A stretch of DNA of 8,628 nt from an uncultured Pseudomonadota bacterium (GCA_903854305.1 CAINWC010000054.1:1-8628); one strand, 5' to 3'. Shown: positions 1-7,177, counted from the first letter of the stretch. Numbers and translations are program-made. Notes: generated by a model not told the origin, from the letters alone.

Positions 1-390
1 CAGCTAAAAGGCCTTGATGTGGCAATACAAAAACGTAAAGAGGTAGACAAGTTTTACCGTGGCGGTCTTGCCAATGTTTCTGGAATATATTGCGTACCAG
101 ATGCAGGCGAGAATATTGCCAATTACTCTTACTTCCCAATCCTCGTTCAGCAGGGTTACCCACTCAGCCGAGATGATTTGTATCAAAGATTACGTGATGC
201 TGGTATATATGTTCGTCGATATTTCTATCCCCTGATTAGCGATTTTCCTATTTACAGAGGCATGCATTCTGCGGCCCATGAAAACTTGCCAGTAGCGACC
301 AAGGCAGCAAGTGAAGTGATTTGCCTACCAATCTATCCTGATCTGCAATTAAGCCAAATCAACCGTATTATTGATTTAATCAAGGTTTGA
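1..390 (+). CDS. DegT/DnrJ/EryC1/StrS-family sugar aminotransferase, C-terminal part (5' end outside window)
   Basis: The frame is open from the first base, so this is the end of a gene that starts to the left; 129 residues are present out of about 370 usual for the family. Members are PLP-dependent aminotransferases (some are dehydratases) that put an amino group on a keto-sugar bound to dTDP or UDP. The fragment carries the C-terminal family signature: a GI-x-VRRYFYPL segment at fragment residues 69-78, a downstream DFP-x-YR (81-86) and a closing CLPIYPDL stretch (108-115). The RRYFYPL form is typical of the branch containing dTDP-sugar 3- or 4-aminotransferases such as VioA and FdtB. The PLP-binding lysine lies in the missing part, so activity and the position aminated cannot be judged. 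The next gene begins 10 nt downstream, and the pairing with an acyltransferase suggests an N-acylated amino sugar. An internal GTG at 19 is not the real start. Confidence 0.88.
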   Translation, partial: QLKGLDVAIQKRKEVDKFYRGGLANVSGIYCVPDAGENIANYSYFPILVQQGYPLSRDDLYQRLRDAGIYVRRYFYPLISDFPIYRGMHSAAHENLPVATKAASEVICLPIYPDLQLSQINRIIDLIKV

Positions 391-400
391 TGGAGTCGTT

Positions 401-1075
401 ATGAAAACAATTATCTATGGTAATGGTGCAATAGCAAAATTACTATTTTCATATGCTCGCCAAAGTATGGATATTGTTAGTTTTACAGTTGATGGTGCAT
501 GTATTGCAGACAATAGCGACAGCTACCTTGGCTTGCCGTTAGTGCCTTTTAGTAGTGTAGAAAAGCAGTTCGATACAGCATCGCATAATATGATTATAGC
601 AATGGGTTTCATTGAAATGAACGCGCTTCGTTCAAAAAAGTATGTCGAAGCTAAGCAGAAGGGCTATGTTTTTACCAGCTTTGTGCATGAATCAGTCGTT
701 ATGCACGATGATGTAATCATCGAAGAAAACTGTGTGATTCTGGATCATGTTTCCATCCATCCCGGTTGCAGGATAGGGCAGGGTACTTTTGTTTCGAGCA
801 ATGTCAATATCGGCCATGACTGCATCATCGGTGATAATAACTGGATCAACTCTGGGGTCGCTATTGCAGGCGGTTGCGAAGTAGGGGAAAGTTGTTTTTT
901 TGGTGTTAATTCATCCGCTGGGCATGGCTTGCATATTGGTAACCGCAATTTTATTGCGGCTAATACATTCATCAATAAACATACGGAAGACGATCAAGTT
1001 TATTTGTCTGAGGTAGGTCAGCTATTTAAGCTGAAAAGCAAATCATTCCTCAGATTTGGTCAGGTACTAGGTTGA
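401..1075 (+). CDS. NeuD/PglD-like sugar acyltransferase (left-handed beta-helix)
   Basis: This 224-residue protein has the two-part layout of the NeuD/PglD family. Residues 1-75 look like a small Rossmann-type sugar-nucleotide-binding domain: IIYGNGAIAKLL at 4-15, a strand with VDG at 30-32, GLPLVPF at 44-50 and IIAMGF at 65-70. From about residue 95 to 195 come hexapeptide repeats forming a left-handed beta-helix that binds acetyl-CoA or another acyl-CoA. The NIGHD motif puts a histidine at 139, where PglD-type enzymes have their catalytic base. The family N- or O-acetylates nucleotide-linked amino sugars in the cytoplasm. A GGAG at 392-395, 5 nt before the ATG, supports the start. It follows the aminotransferase by 10 nt and precedes the ligase by 4 nt, as expected for the next step on the amino sugar. 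Whether the donor is acetyl-CoA or an acyl group made by the ligase and carrier protein downstream cannot be told. Confidence 0.88.
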   Translation: MKTIIYGNGAIAKLLFSYARQSMDIVSFTVDGACIADNSDSYLGLPLVPFSSVEKQFDTASHNMIIAMGFIEMNALRSKKYVEAKQKGYVFTSFVHESVVMHDDVIIEENCVILDHVSIHPGCRIGQGTFVSSNVNIGHDCIIGDNNWINSGVAIAGGCEVGESCFFGVNSSAGHGLHIGNRNFIAANTFINKHTEDDQVYLSEVGQLFKLKSKSFLRFGQVLG

Positions 1076-1079
1076 ACCT

Positions 1080-2687
1080 ATGGGACCATTGATAGGAAGC
1101 GTGTTTCAATATACAGAGTATGATGTAATGTCCAGTATGGCAAAAATTGCCCCAACATTTTTTGCCCACGCCAGAAGCACACCCGACAAACAGGCTGTCT
1201 GGTGCGAAGGTGTTACAGCCAACTACCAAGAACTTGCCCAGTTGGTCTGCCGCTGGTCTAACGCAATGGCATCAAATGGCGTCAAGCGTGGTGATCACAT
1301 TGGGGTGATTCTGCCTAACAGCATCGAGTTTGTTGCTTTGATGCTGGTTGCGGCCGATCTTGGTGTAGTACTTGTGCCATTGAATACCTCGCTGATACCA
1401 GCAGCCGTGCATAGAGCGTTCGAGGTGGCTGAGGTGAAACATGTGGTTTCAACAGCCGTTTTATTACAGGCTTTGCTGGCGCTAAATTCAGGCTTGAATT
1501 TTTCTATGGTGGATGGCCTGTGGTTAAGTGTAGATGAAGTGATAGACGGTGATACGGTTAGAGATGTGAGATTATTGGCTGAGTTGTTGCAGGATGTACC
1601 GCTGGATGCACAGCCACTCAATGCAGCCTTGGAAGAAGATGCCTTGATTCTGACCATGACATCAGGCTCTACCGGCGACCCTAAACCCATCATTTTGACA
1701 CAGCGCACCAAGTTTAACCGTGCGATTGCCGCAATTGAGCTTTATGGTATCTCAGAGCAGGACAAGACATTAGCAGCAACACCGCTTTATCATTCTCTAG
1801 CCGAAAGGTTGGTGCTGATTCCATTGCTCACTGGCGGAACATCAGTGTTGATGTCCAAGTTTTCATCGATAGCTTGGTTGCAATGTGTGGCCGAGCATGC
1901 CGTTACTTTTACAATAGCTGTTTCTTCACAGCTAAAACAGATTGCCGAAGAATTAGCTAGTAATGCCGATGCATGCGATATCGCTAGCTTGCGTTGCATC
2001 GTATCTTCATCGGCATTGCTGGACTCCTCAGTTAAAGCTGATCTGCTGACAAAATTTGATTGTGAGTTTCATGAGTGTTATGGCGCTTCTGAAATCGCGA
2101 TTGCATCCAATCTTGATGGGGTTTCGGCGAGGGCCAAGCTTCAGTCTGTAGGCATTGCAGCGCCTGATGTTGATGTCAAAATTATCGGAAAGAACGACGA
2201 GGTTCTACCTATTGGTCTGGCAGGCGAGATTGTATGTAAGACTGCTATGCTATTTGGCGGCTATTACAAACGTCCCGATCTGACACAGGCGGTCATGTGT
2301 GGTGAGTACTTCAGAACGGGGGATATGGGCAAGCTGGATGAAGATGGTTTTCTTTACTACCTCGGTCGTACGAAGGACATCATTATTTCTGGTGGCATCA
2401 ATATCTACCCCGCAGATATTGAGGTTGTCATTAATGCATATGCTTCTGTGATGGAAAGTGCCGCATTCGCATTTCCAGACGAACGATTAGGCGAAGTTGT
2501 GGCTGTTGCCATAGTGCCTGTCAATAAGCCTGAGTTCGATTTGCGGCAATTACGCTTTCACTGCTGTGAAAGGCTGGCGGACTTTCAACAGCCAAGAAAG
2601 TTTTTTGTAGTTGATGAATTACCTAAAAATGGTATGGGCAAGCTGATGAAGTTTCAGTTGGTCAAGACATTCGCAACTAAAGGTTAA
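1080..2687 (+). CDS. ANL-superfamily acyl-AMP/acyl-CoA ligase
   Basis: A 535-residue adenylating enzyme that activates a carboxylic acid with ATP and passes it to CoA or a carrier-protein thiol. The core motifs are present: P-loop TMTSGSTGDPK (192-202), PLYHS (235-239), YGASE (334-338), RTGD with Asp415, GRTKD with Arg430, and PKNGMGK with the probable adenylation lysine Lys521. Length is normal for a single-domain ligase, with no carrier or thioesterase domain attached. The histidine at 238 lies where amino-acid-activating domains usually carry the aspartate that binds the alpha-amine, which favours a plain carboxylic acid. The start is uncertain. ATG 1080 has a weak AGG at 1069-1071, but family similarity begins near residue 20, so ATG 1128 or 1137 is possible; neither has a good ribosome binding site. 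With a carrier protein two genes on, it most likely loads that protein (inference). A CoA-ligase role is the alternative. Confidence 0.9.
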   Translation: MGPLIGSVFQYTEYDVMSSMAKIAPTFFAHARSTPDKQAVWCEGVTANYQELAQLVCRWSNAMASNGVKRGDHIGVILPNSIEFVALMLVAADLGVVLVPLNTSLIPAAVHRAFEVAEVKHVVSTAVLLQALLALNSGLNFSMVDGLWLSVDEVIDGDTVRDVRLLAELLQDVPLDAQPLNAALEEDALILTMTSGSTGDPKPIILTQRTKFNRAIAAIELYGISEQDKTLAATPLYHSLAERLVLIPLLTGGTSVLMSKFSSIAWLQCVAEHAVTFTIAVSSQLKQIAEELASNADACDIASLRCIVSSSALLDSSVKADLLTKFDCEFHECYGASEIAIASNLDGVSARAKLQSVGIAAPDVDVKIIGKNDEVLPIGLAGEIVCKTAMLFGGYYKRPDLTQAVMCGEYFRTGDMGKLDEDGFLYYLGRTKDIIISGGINIYPADIEVVINAYASVMESAAFAFPDERLGEVVAVAIVPVNKPEFDLRQLRFHCCERLADFQQPRKFFVVDELPKNGMGKLMKFQLVKTFATKG

Positions 2688-2690
2688 ACT

Positions 2691-3929
2691 ATGCAAAACA
2701 ATATACTGCCATCTCAATCTCAGGCACTAAAACTTGGCTTCATTGGCGGTTCAATAAACTCTGCAGTCGGCTATTCGCACTTTGTTTCCAGCGCAATGGA
2801 TAAACAATGGCAACTAGTGGCTGGATGCTTTAGTAAAAATTCAGCGTTGAATCATGAATCTGCCGAAGTATATGGTGTTAGCCAAGACTGTGTATATGAT
2901 AGTTGGCAAAAAATGATAACCAAGGAAAAAGACCGTCTTGATGCGGTGGTCATACTTACTCCCACGCCTGCACATTTTGAAAGTGTCATGGCATGTATGA
3001 ACGCGGGCATTCCTGTGATTTGCGAGAAGTCGTTAGCTATTAACAGCACTCAAGCACAGATCATTCTTAATCTGCGAAATGAATTGAACGCTTTTTTGGC
3101 GGTCACTTACAATTATTCAGGCTATCCGATGTTACGCGAGCTGGCTAAAAGAATAAGTGACGGAAAACTGGGTAAGATTCTGCATTTTCAGGCGGAGATG
3201 CCGCAGGAAGGATTTATTCGTGTGGATGCGCAGGGTAACAAGCCTGTTCCACAATCATGGCGACTTGCTGACGGTGATATTCCTACCTTGTATCTTGATC
3301 TGGCAGTACATCTGCATCAGATTATTTATTACCTGACAGGCCAGAAGCCAATAGAACTTGTCTCAGACCAGAATCATTATGGCTGGTTTTCGGGGGTGGT
3401 GGATAACGCCAGCTGTCTGTGCCGCTATACAGGCGATGTTCAAGGCCAGCTATGGTTTAGTAAATCAGCTTTGGGAAATAGGAACGGCTTGAAAATTCGT
3501 ATCTATGGAGATAAAGGTTCTGCTGAGTGGTATCAGGTTAATCCTGAGGAGATAATGCTTTCATATGTGGATGGTCGACGCGAGGTACTGGATCGTGCAT
3601 CTGAAGTGAATGTAAGCAACCAACGTCGATACAACCGGTTCAAGGCTGGTCATCCTGCCGGTTTTGTAGAAGCTTTCGCCAACCTTTATAGCGACATTGC
3701 TGATGGTCTGCATCAGTACAAGCTTACTGGCGCGTGGAACTCACATGAAGTGTTCAGTGCTGAGCTGTCTCTAGAAGGGATGCATTTTCTGGAAGCGATG
3801 GTCTCTTCGGCCAAAAGCAGGGCATGGCAAGTTGTTGGAGATCCATTGAATGCGATAAGTAAGGAGTCTGCTACAAAAGACGTGAAAAATAAGGGCTCTG
3901 AAAAGCCTGAACTTGTAGAAATACTCTAG
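2691..3929 (+). CDS. Gfo/Idh/MocA-family NAD(P)-dependent oxidoreductase
   Basis: This 412-residue protein starts with a Rossmann fold. Its dinucleotide loop, LGFIGGSINSAVGYSH at 15-30, is of the variant type seen in Gfo/Idh/MocA members that have a serine/glycine-rich insertion instead of GxGxxG. TPTPAHF (90-96) and CEKSLAI (111-117) follow; the latter is the family's EKP site with the lysine kept (113) but the proline replaced by serine. The C-terminal sheet domain carries DLAVHLHQ with Asp203 and His207, matching the usual D-xxx-H catalytic pair, and GHPAGFVEAF (320-329). Members oxidise or reduce hydroxyls of sugars, inositols and nucleotide sugars. The last 25 or so residues are charged and probably disordered. 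AAAGG at 2679-2683 precedes the ATG by 7 nt, and the gene begins 3 nt after the ligase stop. The substrate is unknown: a nucleotide sugar is likeliest by family, an acyl intermediate possible by context. Confidence 0.88.
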   Translation: MQNNILPSQSQALKLGFIGGSINSAVGYSHFVSSAMDKQWQLVAGCFSKNSALNHESAEVYGVSQDCVYDSWQKMITKEKDRLDAVVILTPTPAHFESVMACMNAGIPVICEKSLAINSTQAQIILNLRNELNAFLAVTYNYSGYPMLRELAKRISDGKLGKILHFQAEMPQEGFIRVDAQGNKPVPQSWRLADGDIPTLYLDLAVHLHQIIYYLTGQKPIELVSDQNHYGWFSGVVDNASCLCRYTGDVQGQLWFSKSALGNRNGLKIRIYGDKGSAEWYQVNPEEIMLSYVDGRREVLDRASEVNVSNQRRYNRFKAGHPAGFVEAFANLYSDIADGLHQYKLTGAWNSHEVFSAELSLEGMHFLEAMVSSAKSRAWQVVGDPLNAISKESATKDVKNKGSEKPELVEIL

Positions 3930-3940
3930 AGAATAACAAC

Positions 3941-4195
3941 ATGCATAACGATATTAGATTATTTGTATTGGGTTTACTTGAAAAAAAATCGAGATTACCT
4001 AAGGGTTTTGATGATGCAGGCGATTTCATCAAGGCTGGTATCATCGATTCCATGGGCATCATCAAGTTCATACTGGAATTAGAATCCAGATTTGATATTG
4101 AAATTACTGAAGCCGATATCGAGTCTGAGAAATTCCGTTCAGTGCAAGGGTTGGTCGAGATGATAAGCCTAAAAATAGCGACAGGAGTTGCATGA
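3941..4195 (+). CDS. Stand-alone acyl carrier protein
   Basis: This 84-residue protein has the size and pattern of a four-helix acyl carrier protein. The phosphopantetheine site is Ser37 in AGIIDSMGIIKF, the counterpart of the classical DSL motif, followed by the acidic recognition-helix stretch LELESRFDIEI and then a helix-III region with acidic residues around 57-66. It should be converted to the holo form by a phosphopantetheinyl transferase encoded elsewhere, and would carry an acyl or aminoacyl group as a thioester. It is not the housekeeping AcpP: the surroundings lack fatty-acid genes and the serine motif is DSM. The ligase 1.2 kb upstream is the obvious candidate to load it. The ribosome binding site is weak (AGAGA at 3928-3932), and there is an 11-nt gap after the oxidoreductase. 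Dedicated carrier proteins of this kind occur in glycan-modification and small natural-product loci. Confidence 0.9.
   Translation: MHNDIRLFVLGLLEKKSRLPKGFDDAGDFIKAGIIDSMGIIKFILELESRFDIEITEADIESEKFRSVQGLVEMISLKIATGVA
4183..4187 (+). promoter_or_regulatory. Ribosome binding site deciding the FkbM gene start
   Basis: AGGAG ends 9 nt before ATG 4197. A TTG at 4188 opens the same frame three codons earlier but touches the AGGAG directly, leaving no spacing. ATG 4197 is therefore the start, one base after the carrier-protein stop, which fits translational coupling. The ribosome binding site lies inside the carrier-protein gene. Confidence 0.75.
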
Positions 4196-4196
4196 C

Positions 4197-5348
4197 ATGA
4201 TAGTGAACCACATGCATAACATAGAACACAGTTCTAATAATAGTGCTTTTGCCACTTTGCTAGCCAATGAAGTGGCGGGCGAAGATTCCAGTAATGCTAA
4301 GCAGATGGCAGCTGAATTTCTTTCAGCAAGCTGTGGTGGACCAAGATTGTTACTAGGCCGCAATGACCATTCTGCAGCCTTGCTGCAATCCATTGAGATT
4401 GATGGCATTGTGGATGATTTTTTTGCAGGGCATTTGTGGAATGATAAGCCTGTAATCAAGTGCGAGGATATTCCAAAAAATGCGATTGTTGTTAATTGCT
4501 CTATGTCCATCAGCCCGATAACGGCTGGCCGCAGGCTGCAGAAGCTGGGCTTGAGGGGGTGCATCAGTTACGCTGACTTGTATAAATTGAGGCCTGATTT
4601 GATTCCAGCCCCTGTATTCGTTTCTGAAATGCGGAAAGACATTGCAGAGAACGAAGCGCACTGGTCTTCCCTGCGGGCGAAGCTAGCGGATGAGCAATCC
4701 ATAGCCGTGTTTAATGATCTGGTGCGTTATCGCCTGACGGCTGATTCTGTGTATATGGCAAACTATTCCATCAGGTTTTCCGATCAGTATTTTGAAGATT
4801 TTCTTGCACTTAGTACCGAAGTTTTTATCGATGCTGGTGGTTTCAATGGCGATACTACCGAGGAATTTTGTAAGCGCTATCCAGGTTACAAGAAAGTCAT
4901 CCTGTTTGAGCCTTCAGCCAGCAATATGCAGGAAGCAAGAACGCGGCTAGCTAATCACAGGGATATTGAGTTCGTACAGCAGGGTATATCTGATGCTGGC
5001 GGCACGCTCTGGTTTAATCCGGATGCGGGATCCGCCAGTGCGGTGAGTGCGGAGGGCGCATGCAGCATTGATGTTACTACGCTGGATGCGGCGGTTAGCG
5101 AACAGGTCTCTTTTATAAAAATGGATTTGGAGGGCTGGGAACTGAAAGCATTGGAGGGCTCAAAGCAACATATACTCAACGATCACCCAAAACTTGCAAT
5201 CTCTGTGTATCACAATGCATCAGACTTTTGGCGTATTCCAGAGTACATCTCCAGTATTCGTCAAGACTATGACATTTATCTGCGCCACTACACAGAAGGG
5301 TGGTCAGAAACGGTCATGTTCTTCGTACCACACAAAGCTCTCCCTTAA
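4197..5348 (+). CDS. FkbM-family methyltransferase with N-terminal extension
   Basis: The C-terminal half of this 383-residue protein is an FkbM-type (Methyltransf_21) SAM-dependent O-methyltransferase. It shows the SAM loop VFIDAGGFNGDTTEEF (209-224), the acidic strand end ILFEPS (235-240), the family hallmark FIKMDLEGWELKALEG (306-321) and HPKLAISVYH (330-339). FkbM enzymes methylate hydroxyls on sugars and natural products. The first 200 residues are not part of that domain. Residues 50-105 have a LLLGRNDHSAALL start, a VDD (72-74), a KPVI (84-87) and a VVNCSMS strand, a layout resembling the small sugar-nucleotide-binding domain of NeuD/PglD proteins; a helical linker follows at about 145-200. 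The start at ATG 4197 is set by AGGAG at 4183-4187. In this context, O-methylation of the amino sugar or its acyl chain is likely (inference). The annotated domain is firm and the role of the N-terminus is not. Confidence 0.88.
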   Translation: MIVNHMHNIEHSSNNSAFATLLANEVAGEDSSNAKQMAAEFLSASCGGPRLLLGRNDHSAALLQSIEIDGIVDDFFAGHLWNDKPVIKCEDIPKNAIVVNCSMSISPITAGRRLQKLGLRGCISYADLYKLRPDLIPAPVFVSEMRKDIAENEAHWSSLRAKLADEQSIAVFNDLVRYRLTADSVYMANYSIRFSDQYFEDFLALSTEVFIDAGGFNGDTTEEFCKRYPGYKKVILFEPSASNMQEARTRLANHRDIEFVQQGISDAGGTLWFNPDAGSASAVSAEGACSIDVTTLDAAVSEQVSFIKMDLEGWELKALEGSKQHILNDHPKLAISVYHNASDFWRIPEYISSIRQDYDIYLRHYTEGWSETVMFFVPHKALP

Positions 5349-5367
5349 TTTAATTGGAAAAATTGAT

Positions 5368-6108
5368 ATGACGAACCAAATTTGTAATTATCTGGAGAAT
5401 GGCATCCACGAGATTCGCCCTAAGGTTCTGTTTCGGAAAATTGAAGAGTCTTTTCCAAACAGCAACGTGATGTTCAACGTGAGTATTCCGACCAGTGCGA
5501 TTGGTGGAATGACACTGCTGGAGAGCTCGATTCTAGTGACTCTGGCAAAGTTGATTTCGTCGTCAGAGCTTTTCGAATTTGGCACTTACCTTGGCGCGAC
5601 CAGCGTATTGCTTGCTATTAACACCCCTGAGCATGCCAAAGTTATTACCGTTGACCTTGTTCCAGACAATATTGCACCTAAGACACAGGATGATGATGAG
5701 TCACGGATTCTTCACGATGATGTTGAAAACGACAATTACCTGCGTCGAATGTTCGCTGAAAAGGGGTCGTTTTATATTGACCAGACAGATGACATAACCA
5801 AGCGAAAAATACATCGAATTTACCATGATAGCCGCACGCTCAATCCACTAGAGCTGGGGCTATCCGGGCGTTTTGATTTAATTTTTATCGATGGCGGCCA
5901 TGATTATGAAACTGTGAGCATTGATACTGCAAATGCATTAAATATGGCTAAAGATGACTCCGTCATCATTTGGCACGATTATCGATCTAAGATCCATGGC
6001 GATGTGACCCAGTTTGTGGATGCATTTAGTCATGAGTATCCGATTATTTATGTGCAAAATACGATGCTGGCCTTCACGCTGAGGGGAAAGTTCAGGAGCT
6101 TGCTGTGA
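5368..6108 (+). CDS. Class I SAM-dependent methyltransferase (Methyltransf_24-like)
   Basis: This 246-residue protein has a SAM-binding loop LFEFGTYLGATSVLLA (68-83), an acidic residue closing the second strand in ITVDL (93-97), and the FDLIFIDGGHDYETV segment (169-183) characteristic of Methyltransf_24/TylF-like enzymes. IIWHDYRSK (200-208) follows, with His203 and Asp204 that could bind a metal. Relatives methylate sugar hydroxyls or small molecules, often metal-dependently. The start is ATG 5368 with GGAAA at 5356-5360. The frame stays open back to a TTG at 5194 inside the preceding gene, but the residues so added resemble no domain and lie antiphase to well-conserved FkbM sequence. The gap to the FkbM gene is 19 nt, so it belongs to the same transcript. 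The substrate is unknown; a second methylation on the same sugar is a reasonable guess. Confidence 0.85.
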   Translation: MTNQICNYLENGIHEIRPKVLFRKIEESFPNSNVMFNVSIPTSAIGGMTLLESSILVTLAKLISSSELFEFGTYLGATSVLLAINTPEHAKVITVDLVPDNIAPKTQDDDESRILHDDVENDNYLRRMFAEKGSFYIDQTDDITKRKIHRIYHDSRTLNPLELGLSGRFDLIFIDGGHDYETVSIDTANALNMAKDDSVIIWHDYRSKIHGDVTQFVDAFSHEYPIIYVQNTMLAFTLRGKFRSLL

Positions 6109-6127
6109 GTCTGGATACGGGACTCAC
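6105..6127 (+). repeat. Short inverted repeat over the methyltransferase stop codon
   Basis: GTGAGTC (6105-6111) and GACTCAC (6121-6127) are perfect 7-nt arms around a 9-nt loop, and the left arm contains the TGA stop. No run of T follows, so it is not a standard intrinsic terminator. It may act as an RNA stability or processing element, or it may be chance. A CTGGATA copy sits in the loop edge (6111-6117) and again at 6131-6137. Confidence 0.45.
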
Positions 6128-6184
6128 GCTCTGGATAGGCGCACGATGGCGTGGTAATGATGTGCATGGTTCAGGTCGTTCGCA

Positions 6185-7177
6185 ATGCCCGTAGTCAGTT
6201 TTGACAATATGCGGCATAACCGCATCAACTGGTATCGTACCCCGATCGAACCACATGCGCTTGCAGCCTTAACGAAGCGTAGTGACTGGCAGGGATTTTC
6301 CCATATCATTGCCCATATGATGCTCTTGACCTTTACTGGCTCTCTTGCTTATTGGTGTTATCTCGGGCAACACTTTCTGCTGGCTTTAGCTGTGCTTTTA
6401 ATCCATGGCACTTGTTACTCGTTTTTGGGGTGGGCTGGTGCCGGACATGAATTAATTCATCGAACGGTTTTTAAGACTAAGGTCTATAACGATTTTTTCT
6501 TATTCCTTTTTGCATTTCTTACCTGGAATAATTATGTGTATTTTCTCGCCAGTCATGTTCGGCACCATAAAGCCACGGTGTTTGACAAGCTGGATGGCGA
6601 AGTGAGGTTACCGCAGTCTTTTCGTTTTTCGGACTGGGGTTGGGCGCTGACCTTCGATTTCCCCGCGTGCTACCGGGCCATACGGATTGTAGTTGAAAAC
6701 AGCTTCGGCATAATTAAAGGAGAGTGGGGCGCCACGCTCTTTCCTGAAAGTGATGGAGTATCAAGGCGTAAGGTTATTCGTTGTGCACGTATTGTACTTC
6801 TGGGACATATGGCTCTAGCAATAAGCTTCGTAGCAAGTGGTAACGGGTTTTTATTATTGGTGCTAACTTTTGCGCCATTCATTGCAGTATGGCTGAATAA
6901 GGTTCTGGCGTTAGCACAGCATTTTGGCATGAAGTCTAATGTTGATGACTTTAGGCTCAATTGCCGCACTGTACTACTACATCCATTCCTATCATTTCTA
7001 TACTGGCAGATGAATTACCATATGGAACATCACATGTATCCAGGTGTTCCGTTTTATAACCTGAAAAGATTAAGAAATAAACTCGAATATAATCTTCCTC
7101 CGTCCACAGAAGGTTTGTCGGCGCTACTATGTGAAATGGCTTTGATTAATCGGAAACAGCGGCAAGTAAGCAGTTAA
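6185..7177 (+). CDS. Membrane fatty-acid-desaturase-family di-iron enzyme
   Basis: This 330-residue protein carries the three histidine boxes of the membrane desaturase/hydroxylase family: HELIH (88-92), HVRHH (124-128) and HMEHH (279-283), with a further His246 in a QHFG motif. Together they bind two irons at the cytoplasmic face. Hydrophobic stretches at about 41-60, 63-83, 103-121, 203-215 and 221-242 make it an integral inner-membrane protein. MYPGVPFYNLKRL after the last box is typical of bacterial members. The reaction would be O2-dependent desaturation or hydroxylation of an acyl chain or related lipid-like substrate. ATG 6185 has only a weak CAGGT (6172-6176) upstream; ATG 6209 is an alternative. 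It lies 76 nt after the methyltransferases and could share their transcript. In this locus the substrate may be an acyl group on the carrier protein, or the lipid or product being built, rather than bulk phospholipid. The family call is firm and the substrate unknown. Confidence 0.9.
   Translation: MPVVSFDNMRHNRINWYRTPIEPHALAALTKRSDWQGFSHIIAHMMLLTFTGSLAYWCYLGQHFLLALAVLLIHGTCYSFLGWAGAGHELIHRTVFKTKVYNDFFLFLFAFLTWNNYVYFLASHVRHHKATVFDKLDGEVRLPQSFRFSDWGWALTFDFPACYRAIRIVVENSFGIIKGEWGATLFPESDGVSRRKVIRCARIVLLGHMALAISFVASGNGFLLLVLTFAPFIAVWLNKVLALAQHFGMKSNVDDFRLNCRTVLLHPFLSFLYWQMNYHMEHHMYPGVPFYNLKRLRNKLEYNLPPSTEGLSALLCEMALINRKQRQVSS

Noticed and set aside
1295..1711. A 138-codon open frame on the minus strand
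   Set aside because: It lies wholly antisense to the ligase core, including its P-loop region, has low-complexity Ser/Thr-rich sequence, and shows no motif. The same holds for the other minus-strand frames under the plus-strand genes.
3931..3940. GAATAACAAC before the carrier-protein gene, repeated at 7201-7210
   Set aside because: A single shared AT-rich 10-mer with different surroundings and distance to the next start; most likely chance.
4188..4196. TTG start adding three residues to the FkbM protein
   Set aside because: The TTG abuts the AGGAG with no spacing, whereas ATG 4197 has a 9-nt gap to it.
5194..5367. 58-codon N-terminal extension of the second methyltransferase
   Set aside because: It overlaps the conserved end of the FkbM gene in another frame, would begin with TTG, and lacks domain similarity; ATG 5368 has a GGAAA site and fits the family's length.
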